Counted from the stretch's first letter, positions 34,265-44,152 are shown. The stretch: DNA of 64,000 nt from Nostoc sp. NMS8 (GCF_017115045.1 NZ_JABXKK010000108.1:1-64000), one strand, 5' to 3'. Made by a program: numbers and translations. Notes: generated from the sequence alone by a model not told the origin.

Positions 34265-35395
34265 TTATCCCCACAATCTCCTACCTGCCTTCCCACTTAA
34301 TTTTTGGTGAGTATCTGACAACAAAGCTGGAATATCTAACTTTTCTGGACACCGAGGTAAACAATCACCGCATTCTGTACAGCGATTGCCTTTCATTCCA
34401 GGAAACCAATGACCGGCATTTTCAAACATTCCGTAACGATATTGGCCATAGTCTTTCATGTCGTATGCCACTGCAAGATTACGTAACCGTAATACCTCTG
34501 GAATATTGATGTTTTCTGGACAGGGCAAACAAGCATAACACTGGCTACAATTGTCAGTTTCCAAAGCAACTTTTTGATGATTTTCTAAACGCAAAAAAGT
34601 AGAAATTTCTGCTGATGTTAACTCTCCATCACGATCAGCAACTTGCAAAGGTTCTATTAATTCTTCTGGGTTGGCTGGCCCTATACTCAAAGTAGTAATA
34701 CGCTGATTAGAAAGTAAAAATCGATAATTTAGTTCTAAGGGTGAATACGGATAACACAGGTCTTTTAAGGTCTGAGGTGGCGTGTAGAGGCGTCCTCCCT
34801 TATCAGCAGGGGAAATAATGAAAATACCCATATCTTTCTCGGCAGCTAGTTGAATCGCTGGTGCGTGCCGTTGAAAAAAATAGTAATAATGCAGATTGAC
34901 AAATTCAAATAAATCTGTATCGATTGCAGCCTGAATTACCTCTAATGGCCCGTGGGTAGAAAAACCGGCGTGTCGCACTCGTCCATCGGCAATAGCTTCC
35001 TCAACGGCCTGCATACAGCCATTTTTAGCTTGCACCCACTCCAAATGTTGCCAAGTGTTTAAACCATGAATGCTTAAGCAATCTACATAATCTAACTGTA
35101 ATCGTTCTAGAGATTCGTCGATGCACCGACGCATGGAGTCACCATCTGCTGTAGCTGAGATTTTGGTAGTGATGTAAAGCCTCGTTCGGGGTACTGATAA
35201 CCCAGCTTTTAGCGCCCTACCAAGATACTCCTCGCTTTTGCCGTAACCTCTGGCGGTTTCTAGATGATTAATTCCTAATGCTAAGGCTTTTTCGATGGTT
35301 TGGTGAGCATTTTCAAAAGAAGCCAGGTAACGCATTGTTCCCAGAGAAAAAACCGAGAGGCGCAGATCCGTTTTCCCAAAGCGTCGGTATTGCAT
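34265..35395 (-). CDS. Aldo/keto reductase with C-terminal 2x[4Fe-4S] ferredoxin domain
   Basis: An N-terminal AKR TIM barrel starts MQYRRFGKTDLRLSVFSLGTMR, with catalytic ARGYGKSEEYLG (Tyr) and KISATADGDSMRRCIDESL. From about residue 290 two Cys clusters follow (CSQCYACLPCPENI and CTECGDCLPRCPEKL), ferredoxin-like. The pairing is known in bacteria as a flavin- or ferredoxin-linked oxidoreductase; the substrate is unknown. The upstream extension to 35443 reads through repeat sequence, so I chose 35395. It is the same strand as the downstream ABC gene but separated by a repeat element. Confidence 0.88.
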   Translation of the reverse strand: MQYRRFGKTDLRLSVFSLGTMRYLASFENAHQTIEKALALGINHLETARGYGKSEEYLGRALKAGLSVPRTRLYITTKISATADGDSMRRCIDESLERLQLDYVDCLSIHGLNTWQHLEWVQAKNGCMQAVEEAIADGRVRHAGFSTHGPLEVIQAAIDTDLFEFVNLHYYYFFQRHAPAIQLAAEKDMGIFIISPADKGGRLYTPPQTLKDLCYPYSPLELNYRFLLSNQRITTLSIGPANPEELIEPLQVADRDGELTSAEISTFLRLENHQKVALETDNCSQCYACLPCPENINIPEVLRLRNLAVAYDMKDYGQYRYGMFENAGHWFPGMKGNRCTECGDCLPRCPEKLDIPALLSDTHQKLSGKAGRRLWG

Positions 35396-35397
35396 TT

Positions 35398-35522
35398 TTA
35401 ACAAAGTTAGGAGTGAACAGTTAGGAGTTATGAGTTGAAGCAAGTAATTCCTGACTCTTAACTCCTAACTTTTTTTGCTTACAAGTTAGGAGTTTAAGCA
35501 AAATCACTCATAACTCCTAACT
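35398..35522. repeat. AGTTAGGAGTT palindrome cluster
   Basis: Alternating GTTAGGAGTTATGAGT and AACTCCTAAC words form several possible hairpins. It spans the gap between the bifunctional nuclease gene and the aldo/keto reductase gene. Confidence 0.55.
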
Positions 35523-35525
35523 CTC

Positions 35526-36023
35526 CTAGCTGTCGCCATTACCAAAGCGCTTGATCAAATCTTCAGGACGGAGATTGGAAATAAATTCACGGAAGGCTTG
35601 CTGTTCAGCTTCATCTGCATCACGATCAACAGGGATAGAAGCATCGGCAATTACTTCTTCCATTACCCAAATGGGGGTATTTGTACGGAGGGCAATAGCG
35701 ATCGCATCGCTAGGACGCGCGTCAATTTCTTTTTTAACTTCACCTTGCTGGACAATTAAAGCTGCATAAAATGTATCCTTTTGCAGGGAATGAATAATTA
35801 CCTTTTCTAGAGTCATGTTCCAAGTCTCTAGAAGATTCACAATCAGGTCGTGGGTTAAGGGTCTGGGAGGCTTCTGATTCTCCAACGCGCCCATAATGGC
35901 CCTAGCCTGTTCCTGACCGATGTAAATTGGCAAAGCCCGCCGATCTGAAGAATCTTTCAAAAGTACGATCGGGCTGCGGGTTATGGCATCTAATGCTATG
36001 CCAGCAACTTTCATTTCAATCAT
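35526..36023 (-). CDS. Bifunctional nuclease (BFN/DUF151) family protein
   Basis: It has the DUF151 domain (about residues 5-135): SPIVLLKDSSDRRALPIYIGQEQARAIM, RPLTHDLIVNLLETW, ARPSDAIAIALRTNTPIWVMEEV. Plant and cyanobacterial members are reported to have nuclease activity, but this has not been broadly tested. The tail EFISNLRPEDLIKRF is typical of cyanobacterial forms. It is a single gene starting MIEMKVAGIALDAI. Confidence 0.88.
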   Translation of the reverse strand: MIEMKVAGIALDAITRSPIVLLKDSSDRRALPIYIGQEQARAIMGALENQKPPRPLTHDLIVNLLETWNMTLEKVIIHSLQKDTFYAALIVQQGEVKKEIDARPSDAIAIALRTNTPIWVMEEVIADASIPVDRDADEAEQQAFREFISNLRPEDLIKRFGNGDS

Positions 36024-36363
36024 TGGCTAGGCCTCTACAATTCTTTGAGAGCCTTGGATGCTGTGTAACAAATAGTACCCCTTTTTCGGCGGTTTGGCGA
36101 CAGTAATAAACATAAGCATTCGTTCTCTATAATTGCTTCTATTAAACTCCGAACTTGGGGTGAAAACCAGAGTAAGTCCAACTGGTCTTCTTAGACAATA
36201 ACCTTCTTACCCAAGTATGCCTCGTGAAGGATGCTAATGTGTTAATATCCCTATACGAAAAAAAGTCAGAAAATATACTTGGATGTTTGAGATTTCTGTG
36301 ACAATTACCAATTGACTTCAGCCAAAATTAGGCAATAAATAGAGTTAGTTTGACAAAAAAGCC
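36024..36363. other. Divergent intergenic region without genes
   Basis: It lies between the BFN gene and ribE, which point away from each other. I looked for an FMN riboswitch in front of ribE and saw no such conserved structure. Promoters of both genes must lie here. Confidence 0.5.
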
Positions 36364-37044
36364 GTGTTTACAGGATTAATCCAGGCATTAGGAACGATGG
36401 AACCCTTAGGGGGCGATTCTTGGCAAATTACTTGTGTGAGCCAGTCGGGTGAAGTAATTATGCAAGATTTGGCTTATGGTGACAGTGTTGCTGTCGATGG
36501 TGTTTGCTTGACAGTAGAAAAAGTTTTAAAGAACGGGTTTATCGCCACGGCTTCACCGGAAACGTTACGCCGCACGACGTTGGGAGGAGAGCAAACGCAA
36601 CAGAGATATGTCAACTTAGAAGCATCGCTAAGGGTAGGCAGCAAAGTTGGCGGTCATTTCGTGATGGGTCATGTAGACGGCATCGGTCGATTGCTAGTGG
36701 CAGAGCAAACGGCTAGTTCTTGGGAAATGACCTTTATTGCATCCGAGGCGATCGCACGGTACATTGTCCCTAAAGGTAGCATCGCCGTCAATGGCATCAG
36801 CCTCACAGTTGCCGCTTATGAGCCAGAACTCTCTCAATTCAAAGTGGCGGTAATTCCCCTCACATATAGCGAGACAAATCTCCGCTATTTGCTTCCTGAG
36901 AGTTTGGTGAATCTAGAAGGAGATATTCTTGGCAAATACGTCGAAAAATTCCTTTATTCTGGCAACCCAAACACCACTGCCCATGATGAAAATAGTATGG
37001 ATGGCATTACACCCGCATTCTTAGCAGAACACGGATATTTGTAA
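36364..37044 (+). CDS. ribE: Riboflavin synthase, alpha chain
   Basis: This trimeric enzyme dismutates two 6,7-dimethyl-8-ribityllumazines to riboflavin plus the pyrimidinedione. The GTG start gives MFTGLIQALGTM, the diagnostic N-terminus. The two homologous barrels are visible: SVAVDGVCLTVEK, LRVGSKVGGHFVMGHVDG in the first, and GSIAVNGISLTVAA, IPLTYSETNL, GDILGKYVEKFL in the second. The length (226 aa) is normal; the C-terminal tail DGITPAFLAEHGYL is typical of cyanobacteria. It stands alone rather than in a rib operon. Confidence 0.95.
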   Translation: MFTGLIQALGTMEPLGGDSWQITCVSQSGEVIMQDLAYGDSVAVDGVCLTVEKVLKNGFIATASPETLRRTTLGGEQTQQRYVNLEASLRVGSKVGGHFVMGHVDGIGRLLVAEQTASSWEMTFIASEAIARYIVPKGSIAVNGISLTVAAYEPELSQFKVAVIPLTYSETNLRYLLPESLVNLEGDILGKYVEKFLYSGNPNTTAHDENSMDGITPAFLAEHGYL

Positions 37045-37152
37045 TTGGGTATTGGGCATTGAAAAGAGGCAGAGAGGAAGGGTGCAGGGGGCAGAGGTGA
37101 AAACTTTTCTCCCTTGCTCCCTGCTCCCTTGCTTCTTCCCCAGTCCCCAGTC

Positions 37153-38712
37153 TCAACTACCTGGTTGCTGACTAACCTGGGCAGTCTGTAAGCCTCGCAC
37201 TAACTGGCTGAGAGCGCTTTGTAATTCCACGCCTGGGTCAGTAGCAACCCACCCATCTTGTGTTAGGTGACGGACTTCAAAGTGCAAGTGAGGCCCTGTG
37301 GAAGCTCCGGTGCTGCCAACTAGCCCGATGACAGTTCCAGGCTGTACCCATTGACCAGGTTTCACAAGGATTTCTGACATGTGGCCGTAGAGAGTTTGTT
37401 CAGCAGATTTGTGATTTAGGATAACAGTTAAACCATAACCGCCCATCCAATTAGCAGTTTCTACTTGACCAGCCGCCGCCGCCAAAACTGGTGTTCCTGT
37501 GGGCGCACCCAAGTCTGTACCAGCGTGGAAGCGTTGGTTTCCTGTAATTGGATGAACTCGCCAACCAAACAAAGAAGTAATGGGAGCGGGAATAGACAAG
37601 GGATACATCATTCCCGTACCACTATAGGCGACTCGTCCCATAGAAGGGATTTGTGGCAACACTGATGCCAGTGAGAAGTCGTAAGCTACGTTGCTGGGGC
37701 GGGGTGCAATATTACCATCTGCCATTGGTGCAGGTAAAGTACCACCACTCGGCGCAATGGGAGTTGCACTAACTGTTGTGGGGCTGAACTCACCAGGACT
37801 CGGGATAAACCGATTCGGGCGAAATGCACTCTTGCTGTCACCAGTAGAACCACTTTGAGCAGCACGCCATCTGCTGGTGTTGCCAGTACTTGCAACCTGC
37901 CGCACGGGTGAAACTACTGGTAATTGGGCGTTTTCACTTCTTCTGAGCCAAGTAGGTGCTGCTTTACCATTAGAATCAGCTACACTCCTTTCGGGTACTT
38001 TGGCGCAAACGCCGCCTAATACGCTTTGCCCTGAAGGCAAAATGGCTCGGCAGCCACTAGAGCGTTCTGTGAGAATTACGGAGTTTGGTGCCTGATAAGT
38101 ACCTGTAGCACCACTGTCATAACTATTAGGATCGATATAGGCGTTATTATAATCCTTGGTTTTCCCCGCAGTTGCACTGACAGGGCTGTTTGAGTTATTT
38201 GGTTGAGCAACTTCTGGAAGTTTTTCAGGTAAAGAGCGGGCGGGGGTATTGGGTTTTTCTTGCCTTACCCTTGCAGGAGTCACCTGGGAGGCTTCTACTT
38301 TGGGCTTTGACTGTCTGGTAATGACAACAGGAACAGGTTCAGCAGCTTCGATTTTGGGTGTAGACTGCCTAACTGGCTCTTTTGATTGAGCAACCTCTGG
38401 TTTGTTTAGTCTCTGTCTGAGTCTGGCTCGCCGTTGAGAAAATTCTGGTTGCCCTTGAGTGGCTTCCGGTACAACAGCCTGTTTTTTTACTGGATTTATA
38501 ACTGCTGTTGGTTGAGAACTTTCAACAGTGGGAACGATATTGTCTATTTGTGTTTCCGTTTGGGCAAACACGAAGCCGCCGCTGAGGAGGCTGAGGCTAC
38601 TCAGCCAACAGAGGCTCTGGGCTGGTAGTGTTGAGGCAAAACGTTTTTTTGTCAGACCTTGCTGCCATAAATAATGCAAACTATCAGGGGCAGAATTTTT
38701 GCGCTGCGTCAT
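37153..38712 (-). CDS. M23 family peptidase with long low-complexity linker
   Basis: An N-terminal hydrophobic segment after a basic start (FASTLPAQSLCWLSSLSLLSGG) suggests a signal or membrane anchor. A Pro/Ser/Thr/Gln-rich linker covers about residues 60-380. The C-terminal LytM domain contains the zinc-binding HAGTDLGAPTGTPV and GHMSEIL, and the catalytic HLHFEVR with GSTGASTGP before it. Such proteins cut peptidoglycan cross-links or activate amidases at the septum. It is a single gene. It is followed by GGGGCAGA-type repeats toward ribE. Confidence 0.88.
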   Translation of the reverse strand: MTQRKNSAPDSLHYLWQQGLTKKRFASTLPAQSLCWLSSLSLLSGGFVFAQTETQIDNIVPTVESSQPTAVINPVKKQAVVPEATQGQPEFSQRRARLRQRLNKPEVAQSKEPVRQSTPKIEAAEPVPVVITRQSKPKVEASQVTPARVRQEKPNTPARSLPEKLPEVAQPNNSNSPVSATAGKTKDYNNAYIDPNSYDSGATGTYQAPNSVILTERSSGCRAILPSGQSVLGGVCAKVPERSVADSNGKAAPTWLRRSENAQLPVVSPVRQVASTGNTSRWRAAQSGSTGDSKSAFRPNRFIPSPGEFSPTTVSATPIAPSGGTLPAPMADGNIAPRPSNVAYDFSLASVLPQIPSMGRVAYSGTGMMYPLSIPAPITSLFGWRVHPITGNQRFHAGTDLGAPTGTPVLAAAAGQVETANWMGGYGLTVILNHKSAEQTLYGHMSEILVKPGQWVQPGTVIGLVGSTGASTGPHLHFEVRHLTQDGWVATDPGVELQSALSQLVRGLQTAQVSQQPGS

Positions 38713-38802
38713 TTGTTCTCTCAGTTGTGTGTAATTAGCCTAAAGAGATGATGCTAGTGGTTTGTCTTGCCCAAAGAGCGAAATTTTGAACAAACCTCAA
38801 AT

Positions 38803-39621
38803 TTAAACGGAAGATTTATGGTACCCCAAACTGATTGTACCGGGTTCAATATAAATTTCCGGTGTAATTAGTTCCTTTGTATCATGTGTTTCTAAATCAA
38901 CTCGTAAATTTCCTTGAGATGTCACTCCAACTACTGTACCTGAAAGATTATTGACGGAGACGCGATCGCCCATGTTTGTAAGCAAATCTAGATAGCGAGA
39001 CAAGAGTACCTTTACTCCTTCTTGTTCCAGGCACTCCATACCGGATTCTATTCCCAGCAAGACTTTAGAGGTTAATATTTCCAGACAAGAGATTGGTCTA
39101 AAATTTTGGGATGCTTGCCACGATTCCAGATTGATTCCAGTTTCGGGTACTGGGTTTGTCCAGTTAATACCAACACCAATTACTGCTTGGGTGATTTGTC
39201 CTTTGTTTACTTTGGTTTCTGTCAAAATGCCGCCGAGTTTGCGACCATTTAGAACTAAATCGTTGGGCCATTTTATCCCAACATCTATGCCGAGTTGGCG
39301 CAATTGAGACGCAATTCCCCAACCAGTAGCGAAAGTTAACTGATAGCTGTTAGTAGCTTCTATTTTGTGGTCGAAAGAAATCGCCACGGAAACATATAAT
39401 CCGCCAACTGGAGAAATCCACTGACGGCCCCATTGTCCGCGCCCAGCAGATTGCTCGGTTGCGATTACTGCTGTTCCTGAAATAGCCCCTTGGTTGAGTA
39501 AGTCCCAGAGGGTTTGATTGGTTGAGGAGACGCTTTCAAAAAAGTGAAGAGAAAATGGTAAATATGTATGCTTACGCCCTACTTGCAAGGCTGCTTCCAA
39601 GTTTTGCAGATTAAATCCCAC
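38803..39621 (-). CDS. birA: Biotin-[acetyl-CoA-carboxylase] ligase
   Basis: This enzyme biotinylates the carboxyl carrier protein of acetyl-CoA carboxylase. Conserved features are SSTNQTLWDLL, the biotin/ATP loop SAGRGQWGRQW, GGLYVSVA, the KWPNDLVLNGRKLGGILTE motif and GVGINW. The C-terminal SH3-like domain follows (GDRVSVNNLSGTVVGVTSQGNLRVD). It has no N-terminal helix-turn-helix, so it is not the E. coli-type repressor. It is divergent from pgeF with a 60-bp gap, so both promoters overlap this short space. Confidence 0.92.
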   Translation of the reverse strand: MGFNLQNLEAALQVGRKHTYLPFSLHFFESVSSTNQTLWDLLNQGAISGTAVIATEQSAGRGQWGRQWISPVGGLYVSVAISFDHKIEATNSYQLTFATGWGIASQLRQLGIDVGIKWPNDLVLNGRKLGGILTETKVNKGQITQAVIGVGINWTNPVPETGINLESWQASQNFRPISCLEILTSKVLLGIESGMECLEQEGVKVLLSRYLDLLTNMGDRVSVNNLSGTVVGVTSQGNLRVDLETHDTKELITPEIYIEPGTISLGYHKSSV

Positions 39622-39681
39622 AGCAGTTAACCCAAATTCCGTTGTTCAAGTTAGCATTGATTTGTTTAGGTTTGGTTCAAG

Positions 39682-40467
39682 ATGCACACTTGGCACTGGC
39701 ACAATTGGGAAGGACTGCCCTATCTAACTTGTAGTCTTTTGGAACGTTGGCATCACGGCTTTTTTACCCAGCAGTTCTGGCCGCGATCGCCACAAGTTAT
39801 CACAGAAGTATTGCAACCAGAGGCATCAGTCTATCGCTTAAAGCAGGTTCATGGCAATACTGTTCTCACCCCTCAAGAGGTTGAAAGCTTTTTAAGCTCT
39901 GCTGAGGAAGATTTAGCATCGGCAGATGGTTTAATGAGCGAGCAGCCTCTACAAGCTGTTTGGGTCGCTAGCGCAGATTGTACACCCGTATTGATTGGGG
40001 ATGTGCAATCTGGACGGGTGGCAGCATTACACGCGGGTTGGCGGGGAACTGCGAAGAAGATTGTGCCCCAAGCGATCGCTCGATTACAATCTCAAGGTAG
40101 TAAACTCGATGATTTACGCATTGCGATGGGCCCTGCGATCGCTGGTGAGGTCTACCAAGTTTCGATTGAAGTGGCTGCCGAAATTGGGGCCAGCATTATA
40201 TCACATAATAGCCAAGAAAAAATTCTCACTGCATTATATGAGCTACCAAATTCACCTTTACTAGAAGACCCCGATCCCGGAAAAGTACGGCTGGATGTGC
40301 GGCGAGTGAATACCTTACAACTGGAAAATTTGGGAATTAGTGCAGAACAAATTGCGATCGCACCTTATTGTACTTTCCAAACACCAGAGCATTTCTTTTC
40401 TTACCGCCGGGAGAAAGAGAAAAAAGTTCAGTGGTCAGGGATTGTTAGTGGCAAAACAAGTCAGTAG
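39682..40467 (+). CDS. pgeF: Peptidoglycan editing factor PgeF (YfiH, laccase-fold)
   Basis: The Cu/Zn-containing YfiH fold removes non-canonical L-Ser from peptidoglycan precursors in E. coli and also shows purine nucleosidase activity in some homologs. Visible are KQVHGNTVL, ADGLMSEQPLQAVWVASADCTPVLI, the metal motif AALHAGWRGTAKKIV, AMGPAIAGEVYQVS and APYCTFQTPEHFFSYRRE. The ATG start MHTWHWHNWEGLPYLT is usual. It is divergent from birA. Confidence 0.9.
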   Translation: MHTWHWHNWEGLPYLTCSLLERWHHGFFTQQFWPRSPQVITEVLQPEASVYRLKQVHGNTVLTPQEVESFLSSAEEDLASADGLMSEQPLQAVWVASADCTPVLIGDVQSGRVAALHAGWRGTAKKIVPQAIARLQSQGSKLDDLRIAMGPAIAGEVYQVSIEVAAEIGASIISHNSQEKILTALYELPNSPLLEDPDPGKVRLDVRRVNTLQLENLGISAEQIAIAPYCTFQTPEHFFSYRREKEKKVQWSGIVSGKTSQ

Positions 40468-40609
40468 CATTCAAATGTGTTTTGGCTGATAGAGCGATCG
40501 CTTTATCAGCTTGGATTCAATATGATTCAACATATAAATTTGCCATGTTGTGGATCAAAAATACGACCACGTAATGGATTAACGCTTCATCTCCAAGCAG
40601 ATTTTTAAT

Positions 40610-40999
40610 TCAGATAAATCTGACATCGTGAATCTCAACTTCAATCAAATCGTTATCTTTAAGGTTATATAGCTCTCGAAGTTTCACATCGCAAGCTATC
40701 TCAATAATTGTTCTCGGATGATCTCCATTTTCGGTATTATTTTTATCTGTTCTTAAGATAAAAGCATCTCTGCCAAATATTTTACAGAGAACAATGCTCA
40801 CAGAAACAGTCCCTCCATATTCTTCCTTTTCCAGACGAATCACATTCGTTGGCAGATAGTAAGGTTGATCTAAATGAATATTTAAAGTTCCAGGAAAGAA
40901 TTTCATTCCCGTTTTTCTCAAGTAATATTCCTGGAGTTTCTCAATCCAGTAAGAAAAGTTTCCTAAACCACTGACAACCTTCCCTTTTAAAATTTTCAT
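40610..40999 (-). CDS. DUF120-type (archaeal RibK-like) riboflavin kinase homologue
   Basis: The protein matches the CTP-dependent riboflavin kinase fold: GKVVSGLGNFSYWI, the KFFPGTLNIHLD motif (P-G-T-L-N), GRDAFILRTDKN, HPRTIIEIA, VKLRELYNLKDNDLIEVEI. It lacks the archaeal HTH extension and is 129 aa. In archaea this enzyme makes FMN with CTP. Cyanobacteria normally use RibF, so this may be a moonlighting or transferred copy. Function is inferred from sequence only. It stands alone and lies about 3.6 kb from riboflavin synthase. Confidence 0.75.
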   Translation of the reverse strand: MKILKGKVVSGLGNFSYWIEKLQEYYLRKTGMKFFPGTLNIHLDQPYYLPTNVIRLEKEEYGGTVSVSIVLCKIFGRDAFILRTDKNNTENGDHPRTIIEIACDVKLRELYNLKDNDLIEVEIHDVRFI

Positions 41000-41272
41000 A
41001 TATCCTGATTTTTGTAAATATGCTGGTATTTATATTGTGAGATGGGTATCTCGCCTGCCCTATGGACTGGGCTCTCGTGTCGCCCACCCCACAAGAGTTA
41101 ATTGGATATTTTTTATTTGTAATTTCCTTAGAGATTGTTTTAAAAGTCTAAGTATTAATTTTTAATTCTGCCTTGTGGTACTAGTGTCTTGCTTTTTGCT
41201 AGTAGCTATGTCAATATTAGTTGCTAACATCTGTAAGTCAATCGACTTGCCGTAGATTATAATGCAATTTAT

Positions 41273-42277
41273 ATGAGCATTAAACGCCGTCACTTACTAG
41301 GAATGGGCATATCAACAGCAGCCGTGGCAGCCTGTGGAAAGATTGCCAATGCCCCATCAACAACGCCTAGTGTCGCTCCTGTGGCGGCGACAAGTAAGAG
41401 TGCAAGCAAGCTACGTCTAGGCTTTCAGCCACCCTATGTTGCAGTGTTTGCGCTGCGGCAACAAAAATTCTTAGAGAAGGCATTTGCAGGACAATCAACC
41501 AGTTTTGAGTTCCGTCGCCTACTCTCGCTCAAGCCAGTTACCGAAGCATTATCTGCTGGAGCTTTAGATTTAGGTTTAGGGGGTACACCTGTAGCTGCGA
41601 TCGCCGCAGGTCAGCCCATCCGTGTCATCGCCTTAGTTGAACGTAGCCCAAAGACCCACGGATTGCTAGTTTTACCTAACTCACCCATCAAGAAGGTAAC
41701 TGATTTAAAGGGTAAGAAAATCGGCAACCCATCGGGAAAAAGCTACTTTTTTGCAGTACAAGTACTAGAACGGGCTGGACTAAAAGACACTGATGTGCAA
41801 TGGGTTCAGATAGAAAACGATGCAGGTAGAGCCGCATTACTTTCAGGTGCGATCGATGTATGGGGAACTTGGGATCCTTTTTATGCCAGTGCTGAAGTTG
41901 CTAAAGAAGTAGTTCCATTAGTAGATGGCGGCGACTATGTGTTAAATTATGTCGCTCTGTTTGGGCGCACAGAGTACATAGAACAAAACCCAGAGACAAT
42001 ACAGCGGTTTCTTCAAGCCTATAAGCAAGCGCTAACCTGGGTTCAAGATAACCGTCAGGCGGCGGTGGATATCCTAGTTAAAGAGAATAAGCTTTCACCA
42101 GAGGCCGCGGCTTTGACTTTGGGTCGTCGTAATTTACTGTTTGAGCCACCTAATCAGGAATACCGCCAAGAACTTGTCACACAATCCCAACTACTGGGTC
42201 GTCTGGGACTGATCAAACAACAGCCGAACTGGGATAAAGCAATTGATACAGCGATCGCTAAAACCGTCGCCTCTTGA
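41273..42277 (+). CDS. ssuA: SsuA/NrtA-type ABC substrate-binding lipoprotein
   Basis: The N-terminus MSIKRRHLLGMGISTAAVAAC has a basic/twin-Arg-like start and a lipobox-like AVAAC (Cys21), so it may be exported and lipidated. The mature part has LRLGFQPPYVAVFALRQQKF, LGLGGTPVAAIAAGQPI, VTDLKGKKIGNPSGKSYFF, SGAIDVWGTWDPFYA, the pattern of aliphatic sulfonate or nitrate/taurine binders (SsuA family). No permease or ATPase is adjacent, so it is an orphan. Ligand is not certain. Confidence 0.82.
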   Translation: MSIKRRHLLGMGISTAAVAACGKIANAPSTTPSVAPVAATSKSASKLRLGFQPPYVAVFALRQQKFLEKAFAGQSTSFEFRRLLSLKPVTEALSAGALDLGLGGTPVAAIAAGQPIRVIALVERSPKTHGLLVLPNSPIKKVTDLKGKKIGNPSGKSYFFAVQVLERAGLKDTDVQWVQIENDAGRAALLSGAIDVWGTWDPFYASAEVAKEVVPLVDGGDYVLNYVALFGRTEYIEQNPETIQRFLQAYKQALTWVQDNRQAAVDILVKENKLSPEAAALTLGRRNLLFEPPNQEYRQELVTQSQLLGRLGLIKQQPNWDKAIDTAIAKTVAS

Positions 42278-43035
42278 GTAGCTTCGTTAGCGAGTCGTGC
42301 AGAATTGAAGAAGAGTTCAGAAGTCAGAATGGGCTACGTACCGTAATCCCTTCGTCTTTGAGGTGCTGATACAGCATTTACAGCTGTTATGAGGTACAGT
42401 AGCAGCAACTAGCAAACCAGTTTCTTAAATGTTGAGGATTTATTAATTGGAGTGCAACTGAGATTAATTTATCAACCATTTCTGTTGTAGTTGGAGCAAA
42501 ACTGCGTAAAAAAGATTTAAGTTGTGACCACCATAATTCAATTGGATTAAAATCGGGGGAGTATGAAGATAAACAAATAACTTTCGCACATAAACTAGAT
42601 TCAATCATTGGCACAATTGAATCTAGTTTATGTGCGGATAAATTATCCATTACTACCACTGCTCCTGACCATAAATTTGGCACTAAAAACTTTTCAATAA
42701 ATAATTCAAATGCAATGCCATCCATTGAAGCATTCATTGTCATTAATGCAACTACTTTTTTAATACTAATTGCTCCAATTACTGTAACTTTTGATCCACG
42801 GTAGAAGGGGTTAAGAGAGTAAGCTCTTGTTCCCATTTGTGAACGGGCATGAGTCAAGAGTTAACCCAAGCAAGACACCAGTTTCATCCAAAAATACTAA
42901 GTTTTCTGGCTCTATATGTTTGACATGCTCCCAATAATCTAATCTTAAATTTAGGACTCTCTCTGTCCCCGCTTGAGTACTCTGCTTTGTTTTTTTTTAC
43001 GATTTAATCCTAATTTATGTAACGCCCGACACATT

Positions 43036-44152
43036 AGAACTCTTGCAAAAGTGTTTTGTGGTATGATTAAGGTTTTGGCAATTTTTGATTAGGACTTTGA
43101 GGAGCAGTGAAAATAGAGAAAGCCAAGCAGCTTACTGCAAAAAAATTTAAGCGAATGACTGGAGTGAGCCGTAAAACCTTTGAATTAATGGTTGATGTGG
43201 TTAAAACTGATGCTCAAAAGAAGAAGAAGCCTGGCCGCCGTCCTAAATTAATTATTGAAGACCAAGTTTTAATGGTAATTCAATATTGGAGAGAATACCG
43301 CACTTATTATCATATTGGATTAGATTTTGGGCTTTCGGAATCTGCGGTTTGCCGAATAGTTTTTAAAATTGAAAATATTTTAATTAAGTCAAGAAAGTTT
43401 AGTTTACCGGGGAAGAAACAATTATGGAAAATGTCCTCTGAAGAAGATTTAGTTGTAATGGATGTCACAGAGAGTCCAATTGAAAAGCCTCAGAAAGGCC
43501 AAAAAAGGTATTTTAGTGGAAAACAAGGAGAACATACTTTAAAAACACAGGTAGTAATCCGCCAAAAAAGCAGCCAAATCATCTGTTTGGGACATGATAA
43601 GGGAAAAATCCATGATTTTCGCTTATTTAAAAATAGTGGAATAAAATTTGGAGAATTAGTTAAGGTAATAGCGGATAAAGGCTATCAAGGAATTGCTAAG
43701 ATTCATCAATTAAGTGAAACACCAATTAAAAAACCAAAAGGAAAAAAGTTGACGAAAGAACAGAAAAAATCCAATCGGGAACTCAATCGATTAAGAATTG
43801 TTGTTGAACACGTAAATCGTCGTCTAAAGATATTTAAAATTTTGTCTGATAGATATCGAAATCGTCATCGACGTTTTGGGTTAAGAGCGAATTTAATTGC
43901 GGGAATTTATAATCACGAATTAGCCATATAAATTAAGATAAAAAATCGAATTAATCAAATAATTTCAGTATTAATCAATAACTGAAATGATGTTTGCTGC
44001 CATCTTCTTAACTAGCGTAGGCGCAGCCTGCCGTAGGCATCGCCAGATAATACTTGCTAGCATAAAATGATAACCTCTTACTATTTTAATGTCCCAAAAT
44101 TAAAAATAAAACAACCCTTAATTATACTACAAAATATTTATGCAAGAGTTCT
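43036..44152 (+). mobile_element. IS5-family (ISL2/IS1031-like) insertion sequence, 1117 bp
   Basis: Imperfect terminal inverted repeats begin AGAACTCTTGCA at both ends and extend for about 40 bp with mismatches. A 3-bp target duplication ATT (43033-43035 and 44153-44155) is present. It contains one intact transposase gene. The insertion is inside the IS630 transposase gene. Confidence 0.9.
43107..43931 (+). CDS. IS5-family transposase (DDE_Tnp_4 type)
   Basis: A 274-aa protein. An N-terminal HTH (TGVSRKTFELMVDVV, LSESAVCRIVFKIE) precedes the DDE domain with VVMDVTESPIEKP (first Asp), HDKGKIHDF.LF and ADKGYQGI (second Asp), and a terminal Glu in RIVVEHVNRRLK. The frame is complete and starts with GTG (AGGAG just upstream, spaced 3 nt). 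The insertion has intact ends, so the element may still be active. Confidence 0.9.
   Translation: MKIEKAKQLTAKKFKRMTGVSRKTFELMVDVVKTDAQKKKKPGRRPKLIIEDQVLMVIQYWREYRTYYHIGLDFGLSESAVCRIVFKIENILIKSRKFSLPGKKQLWKMSSEEDLVVMDVTESPIEKPQKGQKRYFSGKQGEHTLKTQVVIRQKSSQIICLGHDKGKIHDFRLFKNSGIKFGELVKVIADKGYQGIAKIHQLSETPIKKPKGKKLTKEQKKSNRELNRLRIVVEHVNRRLKIFKILSDRYRNRHRRFGLRANLIAGIYNHELAI

Noticed and set aside
34265..35443. Longer start for the aldo/keto reductase at 35443
   Set aside because: The extra residues come from AGTTAGGAGTT repeat sequence and are not part of the AKR fold.
36024..36363. FMN riboswitch before riboflavin synthase
   Set aside because: No conserved RFN-element motif could be recognised.
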